A stretch of 64,000 bases of DNA from positions 124,001 to 188,000 of the forward strand of contig BGKB01000137.1 of the NCBI GenBank assembly GCA_003116975.1, written 5' to 3'. Position 1 is the first letter of the stretch. Every line of letters begins with the position of its first letter. A program made the position numbers and the translations under genes. Below are positions 8,183 through 17,400 of this stretch, piece after piece. The DNA is from Aurantiochytrium sp. KH105. Taxonomy: Eukaryota > Sar > Bigyra > Thraustochytrida > Thraustochytriidae. The notes under the pieces are model-generated. The model was given only the letters and a program-made list of their open reading frames with translations, had not been told where the DNA came from and searched no databases.

Positions 8183-10084
8183 ATGACAGACGGCGCGACG
8201 ATGAGCCCCCCGGTCCCGCCTTTACCAAGAAACGCGGACGTGGATGTGGATGTGGACGTGGATGAAAAGGAGGATCAAAACGAAAGGCATGAGCCAACGC
8301 CTTTGCCGCCAGAACTCTTGACGCCGTCCTCGAAAGGTCCGCGAAACCCCACGGCGAAGGCAGCAAAGGACGGCGACGCCGGGTCCTCGTCGTCACGCGT
8401 GGAACGCTTGTACGAATACGGCAAGGAGTCCGCACGACGACGTCGCCTTGGCGAAGGCCGCACGCCCGAGCAGCAAGGGTGCACCTTTAAACCCCGTATC
8501 AATTCATCGCGCCGAAGAGACCCAGCAAGATCGCCAAGGAGCCCCGTCAGCGATGCCAGCCGCTTCGATACGCTGTATGAGCAAGGGGTAGCACATCGTG
8601 CTCGTCTCGAAGCCTCCAAGAAGCTTGCTGAGCGTGCCAACACACCCTCATTCAAGCCAAAAATCAACTCTTCGCAGGCTGGCCGTCCAGCCAACGCCGC
8701 GACGACGAACGATCAAGAAGGCTCTGCGCGTTTTGAAAAGTTGTACGCGCAGGCGATGGAGCAGCGCAAGGCCCTGGAAGAACGTCAAAAACGCGCCGTC
8801 GATGCAGAGTGCACGTTCCGGCCACAGACTTGGAATGGGCCGCGCAAGATCAAGGGAGACTCGCCCAAGAGTACGAGTCCCTCTAGCCCCGCAACACGCC
8901 AAGAGCGTCTTAATGAATTGTACAATCATGCCAAGCAAGTGGAGGAGAAGAGAAAAAAAATGGCGGAACGTCTCGCGTCCGAGTATACCTTTACGCCGCG
9001 GACAAATGCGTCCCTTTCTGCCCGAAACACCCCTCGACGGTCGCTGGATTCTCTGTACCCAGACCCAGCCGAGACAGCGGCGCGAGCAGCAGAGCTCGAG
9101 TCGATCCGACAGCTGCGAGAGATGGAGGGCTGCACGTTTGCGCCAAGTCTGGAGACGCGGGGCTATGGACCTCCTCAGAGCCCTGCCCTCAGTGGCCGTA
9201 GGCTAAGTGCGTCCGGTGCCGATGCGGGCGAGACTGCGGCCAACGCAATGGACGTGCATGCGCGTCTGTACGAGCAAGCCCTCGTCAAGACGAAGCAGCG
9301 TCGGTCGGCAGAGAGCTCGCAAGCTCTCGTGGGGGCGCATTCCTCGTCGTCCTCTGCCTCTGTCGCAGCGCTCTCCGCGGTCAGCCCATCAGGTCGAAGG
9401 CTTTCGCATGACAGCGCTGAGAAGCTCTTCTCAAGGTTGTATCAGCATGGCAAGGACTGGGCCCAGAAGAAAGCACGCGAGGACGAAGCGGCGCAGCAAC
9501 GCCGTGAAGAACGAGAGTGGGCTGCCAACGCCGACGAGTGCACGTTCAAGCCGAACATTCCGCACTCTTCGCGCGCCATGGCGCAACGTGCAGAGCGTGG
9601 TTCGGAAGTAATCAAGCACGACGGCACTATTTTTGAGCGCCTTTACGCTCAATCCGTTGAAAAACGCGCAAAGCAGCGCATGGGCGCTGCCGACCGTCTT
9701 GGGCTTGACTACGCGTGCACGTTCCAACCACGGATCAATGCAACTAGCAAGATGCTTGCGCAACGGCGACACAGCACTGGAGTCAGTGATCGCGAGCGGA
9801 TCATCAGGAGTCGACTCGAAGCGCAGCGTGCCAGTGCTCGTGCTGGACTGCCGGAGGACGACGTCGTTGACCCGCTAGTGGACCCCATGGAGCGCATGGG
9901 TCTTTCGTCCGCGAATCGGCATGCTGCCGTTGATTTCTTGACCGAAGAAGCCGAGGAGGAAAGTGTGCAGTCCATCTCGTCTCGCGAGCTCATGGCCTCT
10001 GTACTCGCTGAAGATGCGCGCGACCACCGCTTCAATGCAATGCGTGAAGAATCATGGGACACTGCCGAGCTCCTTGACAGCTAG
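8183..10084 (+). CDS. CTFxP-repeat protein, likely cytoskeletal or flagellar
   Basis: Function not known. The 633-residue product is built from about seven units. Each has a basic/acidic helix of the form RxxxLYxxGxxxRxxLE..K followed by a C-T-F-x-P-x-hydrophobic motif. The motifs are CTFKPRINSS, PSFKPKINSS, CTFRPQTW, YTFTPRTNAS, CTFAPSLE, CTFKPNIPHS and CTFQPRINATS, near residues 99, 155, 210, 267, 317, 453 and 512. No catalytic domain or membrane segment is seen. Proteins with spaced TFxPxI motifs occur in flagellated protists, so a microtubule or axonemal role is a guess supported by flagellar genes 5-15 kb away. ATG 8183 (A at -3) is the first ATG of the frame; a second lies at 8201. Head to head with the Vps39 gene. 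Confidence 0.85.
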   Translation: MTDGATMSPPVPPLPRNADVDVDVDVDEKEDQNERHEPTPLPPELLTPSSKGPRNPTAKAAKDGDAGSSSSRVERLYEYGKESARRRRLGEGRTPEQQGCTFKPRINSSRRRDPARSPRSPVSDASRFDTLYEQGVAHRARLEASKKLAERANTPSFKPKINSSQAGRPANAATTNDQEGSARFEKLYAQAMEQRKALEERQKRAVDAECTFRPQTWNGPRKIKGDSPKSTSPSSPATRQERLNELYNHAKQVEEKRKKMAERLASEYTFTPRTNASLSARNTPRRSLDSLYPDPAETAARAAELESIRQLREMEGCTFAPSLETRGYGPPQSPALSGRRLSASGADAGETAANAMDVHARLYEQALVKTKQRRSAESSQALVGAHSSSSSASVAALSAVSPSGRRLSHDSAEKLFSRLYQHGKDWAQKKAREDEAAQQRREEREWAANADECTFKPNIPHSSRAMAQRAERGSEVIKHDGTIFERLYAQSVEKRAKQRMGAADRLGLDYACTFQPRINATSKMLAQRRHSTGVSDRERIIRSRLEAQRASARAGLPEDDVVDPLVDPMERMGLSSANRHAAVDFLTEEAEEESVQSISSRELMASVLAEDARDHRFNAMREESWDTAELLDS

Positions 10085-10331
10085 CCTCGTGCGCGGAATT
10101 TGCAAGCCCCTGTGTACGCGCCCAACCAGTCATTTTGCCATCGTAGATGCCAATGCCAGCATCTCTGTCATCGTCAGAACCAAGTCTGCCAGTGCCTTCG
10201 ATTATCTTTCGCTGCGCGCGCTGAAGAACTCCATCTTCTTCTCCTTTGGCCACCTGTAGTCTTCCGAGCACTTGCTTTTCTGTTTCACACAAATTTTCAA
10301 CAACTTGCCACAATTGGAATCCTCCAACTTG

Positions 10332-10817
10332 TTACACGACATCGAGATCCACGGCCCCGACACCGAGCACTTCTCGAATGGGAGCTCCGCCCTGAACACC
10401 TTGAACACCATCGAGCCAGGCGTCCCCGTAGATCGCCAAACCTTCTTCATCACGTGGTGTCGGTATGATTTCCCGAGCAGTCAACGCTCGACGATTCAAG
10501 AGAGCCTTTCCGAGTCGCTCCTTTGCCTGAGCGAATATACCTTTGTTCTCCTCATACATGCGTTTTCGTTCTCGCAGCTTACCTAAATCGCGCATTCGTG
10601 ACAGCTCGGACTTTTTAGCTTCAAGTCGATGCCTCATGCGGATCTCCTGCAGCTCAAGGCTCGAGTATCGAGGCCTGCGCAAACATCGGCAAATAAGTCT
10701 CGATAAGACGAAAGTCCACAAGACCCAAAGCACGAGCATGCCGGCCATGGCGAATGCAAAGTACGAGATGCACGTGACCGTGTGCGGATTCATCCGGCCT
10801 GTCGGTCGGCGCACCAT
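10332..10817 (-). CDS. Small one-pass membrane protein with coiled coil
   Basis: Family not recognised; 161 residues. After about 15 polar residues comes one strong hydrophobic segment (residues about 17-45; FAFAMAGMLVLWVLWTFVL), then a Cys/Arg-rich border (RLICRCLRRPR) that should face the cytosol. A charged helix rich in Arg, Glu and Lys (about residues 53-105) is likely a coiled coil. The C-terminal third is mixed. Start and stop are clean (ATG, TAA), and the ordered layout of membrane segment, basic stop-transfer and amphipathic helix argues for a true gene. There is no homology support. It converges on the CTFxP-repeat gene with a 247 bp gap. Confidence 0.6.
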   Translation of the reverse strand: MVRRPTGRMNPHTVTCISYFAFAMAGMLVLWVLWTFVLSRLICRCLRRPRYSSLELQEIRMRHRLEAKKSELSRMRDLGKLRERKRMYEENKGIFAQAKERLGKALLNRRALTAREIIPTPRDEEGLAIYGDAWLDGVQGVQGGAPIREVLGVGAVDLDVV

Positions 10818-11288
10818 CTCGTTGACTTTTGAAAGGATCGGGGCCGAGCGTAAGCGCTGTTGAGCTGCAAATGAGCTATGCCCAGTGCTGCGACCGCAAG
10901 CAGCCTTAGTTTTTCTTTTGGGGGGGGGGGGGGGAGACGTTATGAGATACGTCTAACTCAGCCGAGCGCTAGTAGCGAATCACGGGCACATCGAGAACGA
11001 CCACCGTGCTTGGAGACACAGACTGTGCAGAAGACAGACCTAAGCTAGTAATTCTACCTTGGCAGGAGAAAATAGATGATTAACTGCGAGTACCAACGGT
11101 AGCTTCAGAGCCCGACTCACGGTCTGACAGTGAGTCTCGGACTCGATCAGACTCCCCCGGCGCTTTGACGCAACGGATCGATTTATTTCGTTTCTTTTTA
11201 TTTATATTTATTGTGGTTCTCACAAGCAAGCCCCGGGCCGACGAATGGACGTCACAACAAATACAGATTGTGCGAGCCCAGTGCCAGG
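10818..11288. promoter_or_regulatory. Divergent spacer with a 15-base G run
   Basis: Spacer between the small membrane protein gene (-) and the METTL gene (+). It contains an uninterrupted run of 15 G residues at 10920-10934 directly after a T-rich stretch, and an A/T-rich patch with TATTTATATTTATTG just before 11215 that could be a core-promoter element of the METTL gene about 75 bp upstream of its ATG. No gene is seen. Confidence 0.45.
10920..10934 (+). repeat. Poly-G tract (15 G)
   Basis: Uninterrupted mononucleotide run in a promoter-side spacer. It could fold as a G-quadruplex and would be prone to length change. Confidence 0.9.
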
Positions 11289-12356
11289 ATGCAGGAAGCG
11301 AGCGGGGCTTCTGGTGCCGACAACGCCTGGACGAGGTCAGCAGCCCTCGTCCTCGCGCTAAAGGCTTCCTTGAAGTCACAAGACCGAGGCCAAACAACGA
11401 TCGACCTCATCCAGAACGAGACGCTTGCTGGAGCCAATGCGTCGCGAAGTGCGGCCGCCAAAGAGTTGGCAGCAAGCTATGCTAGAGAGGAAGACATTGA
11501 TGACCCTTCTACGCAATCGTCGTCGCCAGCGTCCTCTGAAGGTGAAGTTTTCTGGCATGTCGAAGAATTTGTCGCTGATCACGAGGACCAGGCCCGAGAC
11601 GCGGTTGTGAGTCGCGTCGGAATCGCGATGGAGCCCTCGCAAATCGAGCGCCTTGAACGCGAGGCTGCAAAGCACTGGGACATCTTTTACAAGCGGAATA
11701 CAACGAATTTCTTCAAAGATCGTCACTACCTGACCAAAGCCTTTCCCGTTCTCCGCGAAAAGCTCGAGAGCGGCGAGCCTTGCAAGATGGTCGAGTTCGG
11801 ATGTGGCGTGGGCAACGCCATTCTCCCCTTGGCAGAGACATACAAGAACTGTCTCGGATTCGGAGTTGACTTTTCTGACAAGGCCATTGCCCTTCTGAAC
11901 GAGCGGAAGCACCCGCGCTGTCGTGGCTTTGTCGACGATATCACGGGCGCACAACCACTTCCGGCCGAATTGCACGGCGCAAACTTAGCTTCGCTGCTCT
12001 TTGTTCTCAGTGCTGTGGACCCTCCACGCATGAAGGATGCAGTTGCCAAGGTGGTTGCGTGCATTCGTCCTGGCGGCTTCCTTCTCTTTCGTGACTACGC
12101 TGAGCTTGACCACGCTCAAATTCGCTTTTCCCCTGAGCAAAGGCTTGGGCTCAATCACTATGTGCGACACGATGGGACACGAACATTCTTCTTTTCATTA
12201 GAGGGGCTATCATGGCTCATGGAGGAGACGCTAGGCCTCGAGTGCGTGGAAGCGGCTTACATTCGTCGCGTTGTCGTCAATCGTCAAAAGGATCTTCGCA
12301 TGCGTCGCATCTTTGTCAACGCTATCTACCGCGTACCGTCTGTGCCGGCACCATAG
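11289..12356 (+). CDS. tRNA 3-methylcytidine methyltransferase, METTL2/6/8 family
   Basis: SAM-dependent methyltransferase expected to form m3C at position 32 of certain tRNAs (Trm140/METTL2/6/8 family). The family opening WDIFYKRNTTNFFKDRHYL is present. The SAM-binding motif VEFGCGVGNAILPL starts near residue 168, then GVDFSDKAI, the substrate-side LLFVLSAVDP, and RPGGFLLFRDYAELD. A C-terminal YVRHDGTRTFFFSLE stretch and RMRRIFVNAIY complete the pattern. At 355 residues the length suits the family. The first 110 residues are acidic and not conserved; no signal peptide is obvious. The frame opens upstream with TTG at 11211, but ATG 11289 (A at -3) is the first methionine. METTL2, METTL6 and METTL8 are not separable by eye. 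Confidence 0.9.
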   Translation: MQEASGASGADNAWTRSAALVLALKASLKSQDRGQTTIDLIQNETLAGANASRSAAAKELAASYAREEDIDDPSTQSSSPASSEGEVFWHVEEFVADHEDQARDAVVSRVGIAMEPSQIERLEREAAKHWDIFYKRNTTNFFKDRHYLTKAFPVLREKLESGEPCKMVEFGCGVGNAILPLAETYKNCLGFGVDFSDKAIALLNERKHPRCRGFVDDITGAQPLPAELHGANLASLLFVLSAVDPPRMKDAVAKVVACIRPGGFLLFRDYAELDHAQIRFSPEQRLGLNHYVRHDGTRTFFFSLEGLSWLMEETLGLECVEAAYIRRVVVNRQKDLRMRRIFVNAIYRVPSVPAP

Positions 12357-12434
12357 TTTGTGCCAAGCCGAGGCTTGGATAGCCTTTTTTTCTTTTTCCC
12401 CAATGCGCGTCTGGTACGCACAATACGCGTTATT

Positions 12435-12458
12435 GTCTGTCTGTCTGTCTGTCTATCT
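12435..12458 (+). repeat. GTCT tetranucleotide microsatellite
   Basis: About five GTCT units plus degenerate flanks, lying in the short gap between the convergent METTL and Caf16 genes, just beyond the Caf16 stop. Confidence 0.85.
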
Positions 12459-12460
12459 GC

Positions 12461-13393
12461 CTACAAGTCCATCTCGGCAAGGCGACCAGGCGTGTAGCCG
12501 CAATTGGGTCGATCCGCAAAGGGGACAATCTTTTGGGGTTTCTCTTCGTTACCCTTTTTGTCTGCCTCGGACGCAGCCGCGTTCTGCTCGGCGCGTGCTT
12601 GGTCGCGGAGCTCACGCAAGGATGCCTCGACAAACTTGTAAAGAGAGCCATACTTTTGGTCCGAGGAAATGGCGCCATAAGGTGTGTTGCGCAGGACACG
12701 ACCTTTATCGAGCAGGACGAGATCGGTCGGCCATTCGTCCATGCCGTCGAAAATATGAGTGGCGTAAATGATGGTGGCGCCCCGCTCCTCGCACTCACGC
12801 TTCAGGTACGCAAGAAAGTCGGCACGGACAACGACGTCGAGATCGACCGTGACCTCGTCGAGCAAAAGAAGATTGAATGGCCTGAGGAGACCCAACATGA
12901 TGCGCACGCGCCGCCTTTGGCCGTCTGATACCATGTGCATGCGCCACTCCGGATTGATGTCGAGAAGCTTGTACAGCTCGTCCCGTCGCTCGGGATACTT
13001 TTCCTGCAAGTGGAGCATCATTTCCTTGACGGGGATATCTGCCTCAAAGGCGACGTTGTTTCCCGCAAAAGCAATCGACCGTGTCCAGCCGCTCGCGCCG
13101 AGGTAGCTCACGCCAGACACAGCACCGGTCTGGTAACACGCAGCGGTGCCCAAGACGATAACCTCTTCCTTTTTATGCAGGTGCTTGCCCGCGAGGACGC
13201 GGAGCACGGTGCTCTTGCCTGCGCCGTTTTGTCCGAGCAAAAGGCACCTCGCACCTCGTTTCAACTTAAAGTTTACATCTTCAAGCGCCTGTACCTCTTT
13301 GCCGTACGAGTTCGGGTACGCGAACGAGAAGTTCGTCACTTCCACGGCGTACTCCTCGCCGCCCTCCTTCTGAGCGTCATCGTTGTTGCCCAT
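12461..13393 (-). CDS. CAF16: Caf16-type soluble ABC ATPase (CCR4-NOT associated)
   Basis: Single ABC ATPase without membrane segments. Yeast Caf16 associates with the CCR4-NOT complex and Mediator; plant relatives are ABCI20/21. Walker A GQNGAGKST lies near residue 56. The degenerate signature SDGQRRRV is near 156 and Walker B LLLLDEVTVDLDVVVRADF near 175. YATHIFDGMDEWPTDLVLLD supplies the H-loop. SDGQRRR in place of LSGGQ and DEVTVDLD are typical of Caf16 rather than transporters. The C-terminus ends in a charged linker and GYTPGRLAEMDL. The 310-residue length fits (yeast 289). The frame runs upstream to a TTG at 13684 through non-conserved sequence, so ATG 13393 is chosen. Convergent with the METTL gene, divergent from CFAP47. 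Confidence 0.93.
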   Translation of the reverse strand: MGNNDDAQKEGGEEYAVEVTNFSFAYPNSYGKEVQALEDVNFKLKRGARCLLLGQNGAGKSTVLRVLAGKHLHKKEEVIVLGTAACYQTGAVSGVSYLGASGWTRSIAFAGNNVAFEADIPVKEMMLHLQEKYPERRDELYKLLDINPEWRMHMVSDGQRRRVRIMLGLLRPFNLLLLDEVTVDLDVVVRADFLAYLKRECEERGATIIYATHIFDGMDEWPTDLVLLDKGRVLRNTPYGAISSDQKYGSLYKFVEASLRELRDQARAEQNAAASEADKKGNEEKPQKIVPFADRPNCGYTPGRLAEMDL

Positions 13394-14459
13394 GTTGGCG
13401 ATTGCAAGCAATTTCGAGGCGCTTGGAGCGGGTGCTTGGAGCGTGAACTTGAGACACCCTTGACGCTGCGCGAGGCTTGCGGCGAGCGAGGACTTTTGTG
13501 GGTTTGCTCGTCTGGCCGCGACCTCGTGCCGCTGTCGCCGTCGCAGCTCTCGCCGTCGCTGCTTTCGGGTTGACTTGTTGGACTTTCGCGCTTGGAGCTG
13601 GTCAAAGAATCGCCACTGCAAACAAGCAGGGGAGCAGAGCCAGCAAGCAAAGCGAGCAAGGCCAGCCAGCCCAGCCCAGCCCAAGGCCTCGCCCGCAACA
13701 CCTTTCTGGACTCTGCATCTCTAGTTCGTCATCACGAGGACGCGGCGCATCGCAGGTCGCCGCGCGCCGACGGCTTCGCGAGCTCCGCGTCTGCGTTCCG
13801 CCATGGCCCTCTGGCACTGCGCGAACGGAGACTTCGCTCGATGATCCTGGATGTTTTCGACGCAGCTCGCAGTGGCCGTGGTGACAGTCGCGGTTCCGCG
13901 ATAGTTCTTCACTGGTTCCGTAGAAGGAGAATGGGGGACACCTCGCGTTCGTCCATTGTTACCGTTGCGCTCTTAGCAGCGGCGGCGGCGGCGGCGGGGG
14001 CGGCGCCTCTCGAACTCTGCCTCAAACTCGGACTCGCTCGCCCTTGGCGCTGCTTGCAGGGCATCGGCATCGATTGATCTCAAGGGAAAGAACAGTGAGC
14101 AAACAATAGGCAGCTCGTTCACGAGCTGTCTAGCTAGCCAGCTAGCTAGCTAGCTAGCAAGCTGGTAAGCTAGCTCTTCAAGTTGGAGCGGGGTGGTTTT
14201 CGCTGCAACGTTTGACAAAAGCAGCAAGGCGAGCAAAGCAAAGTGCCCAAATCGAGGCCGCGCAGGCGACCTGCGCGCTCGTGGATAGGTGGGTGGGTAG
14301 GTGGACGCCCGCTGAAAAAGCTCTGGACACGAGAGCGTACGGCGGCGCGGGCCACCCTGGCGCTTCAGTGTGCTCGTCACGGCGCTCGATCCGGTGGAGG
14401 AGAAAAAGAAACAAATCGGGTGCTCCATAGAAGCGGCCACCTTTTTTGCCTCGTCAAGA
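13394..14459. promoter_or_regulatory. Divergent spacer between Caf16 and CFAP47 genes
   Basis: About 1.07 kb holding both promoters. It contains a GGC-rich run near 13980-14000 and a CTAG-rich palindromic block at 14130-14174. A 161-codon frame (13592-14077, starting at TTG) crosses it but has no family resemblance and is not called. Confidence 0.45.
14130..14174. repeat. CTAG-rich palindromic block
   Basis: Tandem CTAG/CTAGC units in which each unit is self-complementary, so either strand could fold into hairpins. It lies about 290 bp upstream of the CFAP47 start. CTAG-containing words also occur near 29270-29305, downstream of the hydrolase gene. Confidence 0.75.
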
Positions 14460-17400
14460 ATGCATGATGCAGACAAAGAAGGCCCAGCGCTGGCGGGTGG
14501 CCTGCGCGTGTTTCCCCCTCGAGTCTGCTTCGAAGACGTACAGCCGAATGTGCTCTACGTGCTGACCCTCTTGCTGCAGAATGGCGCAAGCAAGGCCGAG
14601 CGCATTCGCTTTCGTCACCCGAAAAGTAACTATTTCACACTCAACTACACCGCCACAGGTGCTGTCGCGCCGGGACTTGAGGTTCGCGCAGAGGTCGAGT
14701 TCTGCATTCCCGATGGCCTCGACGACAAAGAGTTTCACGATGAGCTCGTGGTCATGTGCGCAGGCCATGAGACTGCCATTCCACTCGTCGGCCAACGGCC
14801 GTGTCCACGTCTGGAAATCGAAGGCAACGGGCTCGTCGACCTCGGCACGGTTGTTCGAGGCAACACACAAACTCGATTTCTAGAGCTACGTAATACTGGA
14901 TCTCTGCCAGGTGACTTTACCATCTCCGAAGAGCTCGGAGAATGTCTCAGTGTTTTCCCGAAAGAGGGCACCATTCCGGGCACTTCGACTGGGTCCACGC
15001 GCCTTTCCGAGAGACTCAAGGTCGAGTTTTCGAGCGACACGCTCGGCAGTTTTCGCAAATCCGTCACTCTCGAGATTGCCGGTCAGGCGCCGCTTACTTT
15101 AGATGTCTGCGCGAACGTCGTTGATCAAAATCTGGAGCTTGTCATGCCCGCGAACGGCGGACTCGTTGACGGAGAATTGGCCTTTGCCGCTCTGCACTTT
15201 GGCCAAAAGGCAACACAAGAGATCATGCTCGTCAATAATAGCCCCGTCTCTTGCCAGTACAGCATCGCCTTCAAGGCTGGAACCGGATTTGAGCTTTATC
15301 GTACCCCCGTGGCTGCCTCGGCCGAGAGCCTTATCAGCACGCAAAGCGACGACGCCGAAGCGGATGGGCTCCCTGCAGGATTTGTGCAGGACATTGGAAT
15401 TCGCGATGCCCCAATCCGCATGACGCCAACGCAAGGTGTCTTGGCTCCATACACGAAAATCCCTCTTGCAGTCGTCTTCGCACCGCGTCCTCCACCTCAA
15501 GCAAAAGGCTTCCGCGCACGAGGAGATCAAGATCTGCATTCTGATGTCTCCTTCGAGCTGAGCGCCGTGGTGACTTGCGTGGACACCGGCCAACAAATTC
15601 CGCTCAAGCTTACGGCCCGAGCTCTCAAGCCGCTCGTGAGTATCAATCGGAAAACCTTCAAATTCGGAACTTGTGCCGCCGTCGACCGACGCGATATTGT
15701 TTTCACAATCGCAAACAAAGGCGAGGTGCTGCCCATTCGCTACTCCATCAACAAGGTGGCCTTCTTCTCGTGCAAACCAAACGCAGGCCGCCTTCTTCCC
15801 GGGCAGTCACAAAATGTCCTGGTGTCCTTTATGCCGGCGCAGCTCGGATCTTTTCGCAACACCTTGCACGTTGTACTCTGCGATGGCGTCCGTGTCGTTC
15901 CGCTCACCGTGGCGGGAGAGTGCGATGCTCTCGGATCGCCCAAAAAGATCCCCGGCGGCCCGGAGGCAATCTTGGCTGACTTCAAGCCCGAGATTAAATA
16001 TGTCGATGACGATGAGGTGCGTCGCCAGGCGCGCCACTCCAAGCCACGCTTCAAGCGTCTTCCTCCCTGGGAAAAGAAAAAACTAGCAATGCGAGAGCAC
16101 GCGATCGCAGAGGACCTCGAGCAACCGGCTGATTCGCCAAGTGTAATGTCTGCAAACCAGCTTGGTGCAGAGGATTCGGGTGACCTCGGACCCGACGTCT
16201 TTGGTGGTGTAAAGTCATACGATCCTACTTACACGTACAGCACCGCTGACCTCGTCCGAAAGCAGCAGCATCGCGACCAATACGCCGACTTTCTCATTCG
16301 CGCGCGTCGGAGCCGCCAGGATCGCGCCGCCAAAAAAGCCAAGGATGCCAAGAGTCCGCGTTCCAGTAAGAATGCCAAGTGGCGCGAGGAAGCGAAAAAG
16401 GCGAGCTTTCGCCCGGGCAAGCATCGCCACGATCATGACGAAAACAGTAGCGATGAGGAAGCAGATGACGATGCCGAGGCCCGTCGCGGACTTGAGGACG
16501 ATCCGATCAACATTGGCCTCGACCCGCGCGAAGGCCTTCGCAGTCCACGACTTCGTGTCCCCGCAGAGCCGGAGCCACTCTGGCTCGAGCGACCACTTGA
16601 CGACGATGGAGCCGCTGGAGATGGCAATGGGGCCTCAGGCGGGCGACGCAGGCACCGGGGCAAGACGCACGACGAGAATCGTCTCATCAAACGCAAGTTC
16701 AAGGACGCCCCGACTTCTCAGAGTGAGATTACAGACTGTCGCTCCGTCATCACGCCCATTGACCTCGCACACATTGGGGTACAACCCAAGCAACTCGACT
16801 TTGGGACTGTTTGTGTAAACTCCAAGAGTGCAAAGTGTCTCGCGATCGCCAACGACCTCATGCAGAACATTCTCGTGGAAATTTGCGTCGATGGCGTCGA
16901 CGATCTCTCCCACTCGACGCCAAAAGCGCAAGTCATTCCCCCGGGGTCGCAGGCCGGATTTGACATCATTTTCTCCTCCTCAACACAACCGGCCGCCAAT
17001 CAGTCGAATCGTTTCCGCAAATCCATCACATACATTATCAATGGGCATCACAAGTTCAAGTATAGCATCGTGGCCGAGGTGGTCCCCATCAAAATTGCGC
17101 TGAGCACGAGCTGCGTGGACCTACGGTTCGATGAAACCAACCTCAATCGGTCCGTCAGTGAGACTGTCACGCTTACCAACACGGGTAACGCATCGGCTTA
17201 CTTCTCCTGGGTCGCCGCTGCGCCTTCTTCCTCCGCCGCGACCTCGGACGACGCCAACAGCAATGCGGGGAATAAAAAGCGCGGTGCAACCGAAGCACCG
17301 ACCTTCAAGATCGAGCCCGAAACAGACGTCATCGAGCCCTTTGAGACGAAAGATGTCGTCGTCACCTATGCGCCAGTCGTTCGCGGCGAAAAGACCAAGA

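Noticed and set aside
13592-14077. 161-codon plus-strand frame between Caf16 and CFAP47
   Set aside because: Opens with TTG, low-complexity Ala/Ser/Arg content, lies in a promoter spacer and shows no domain.
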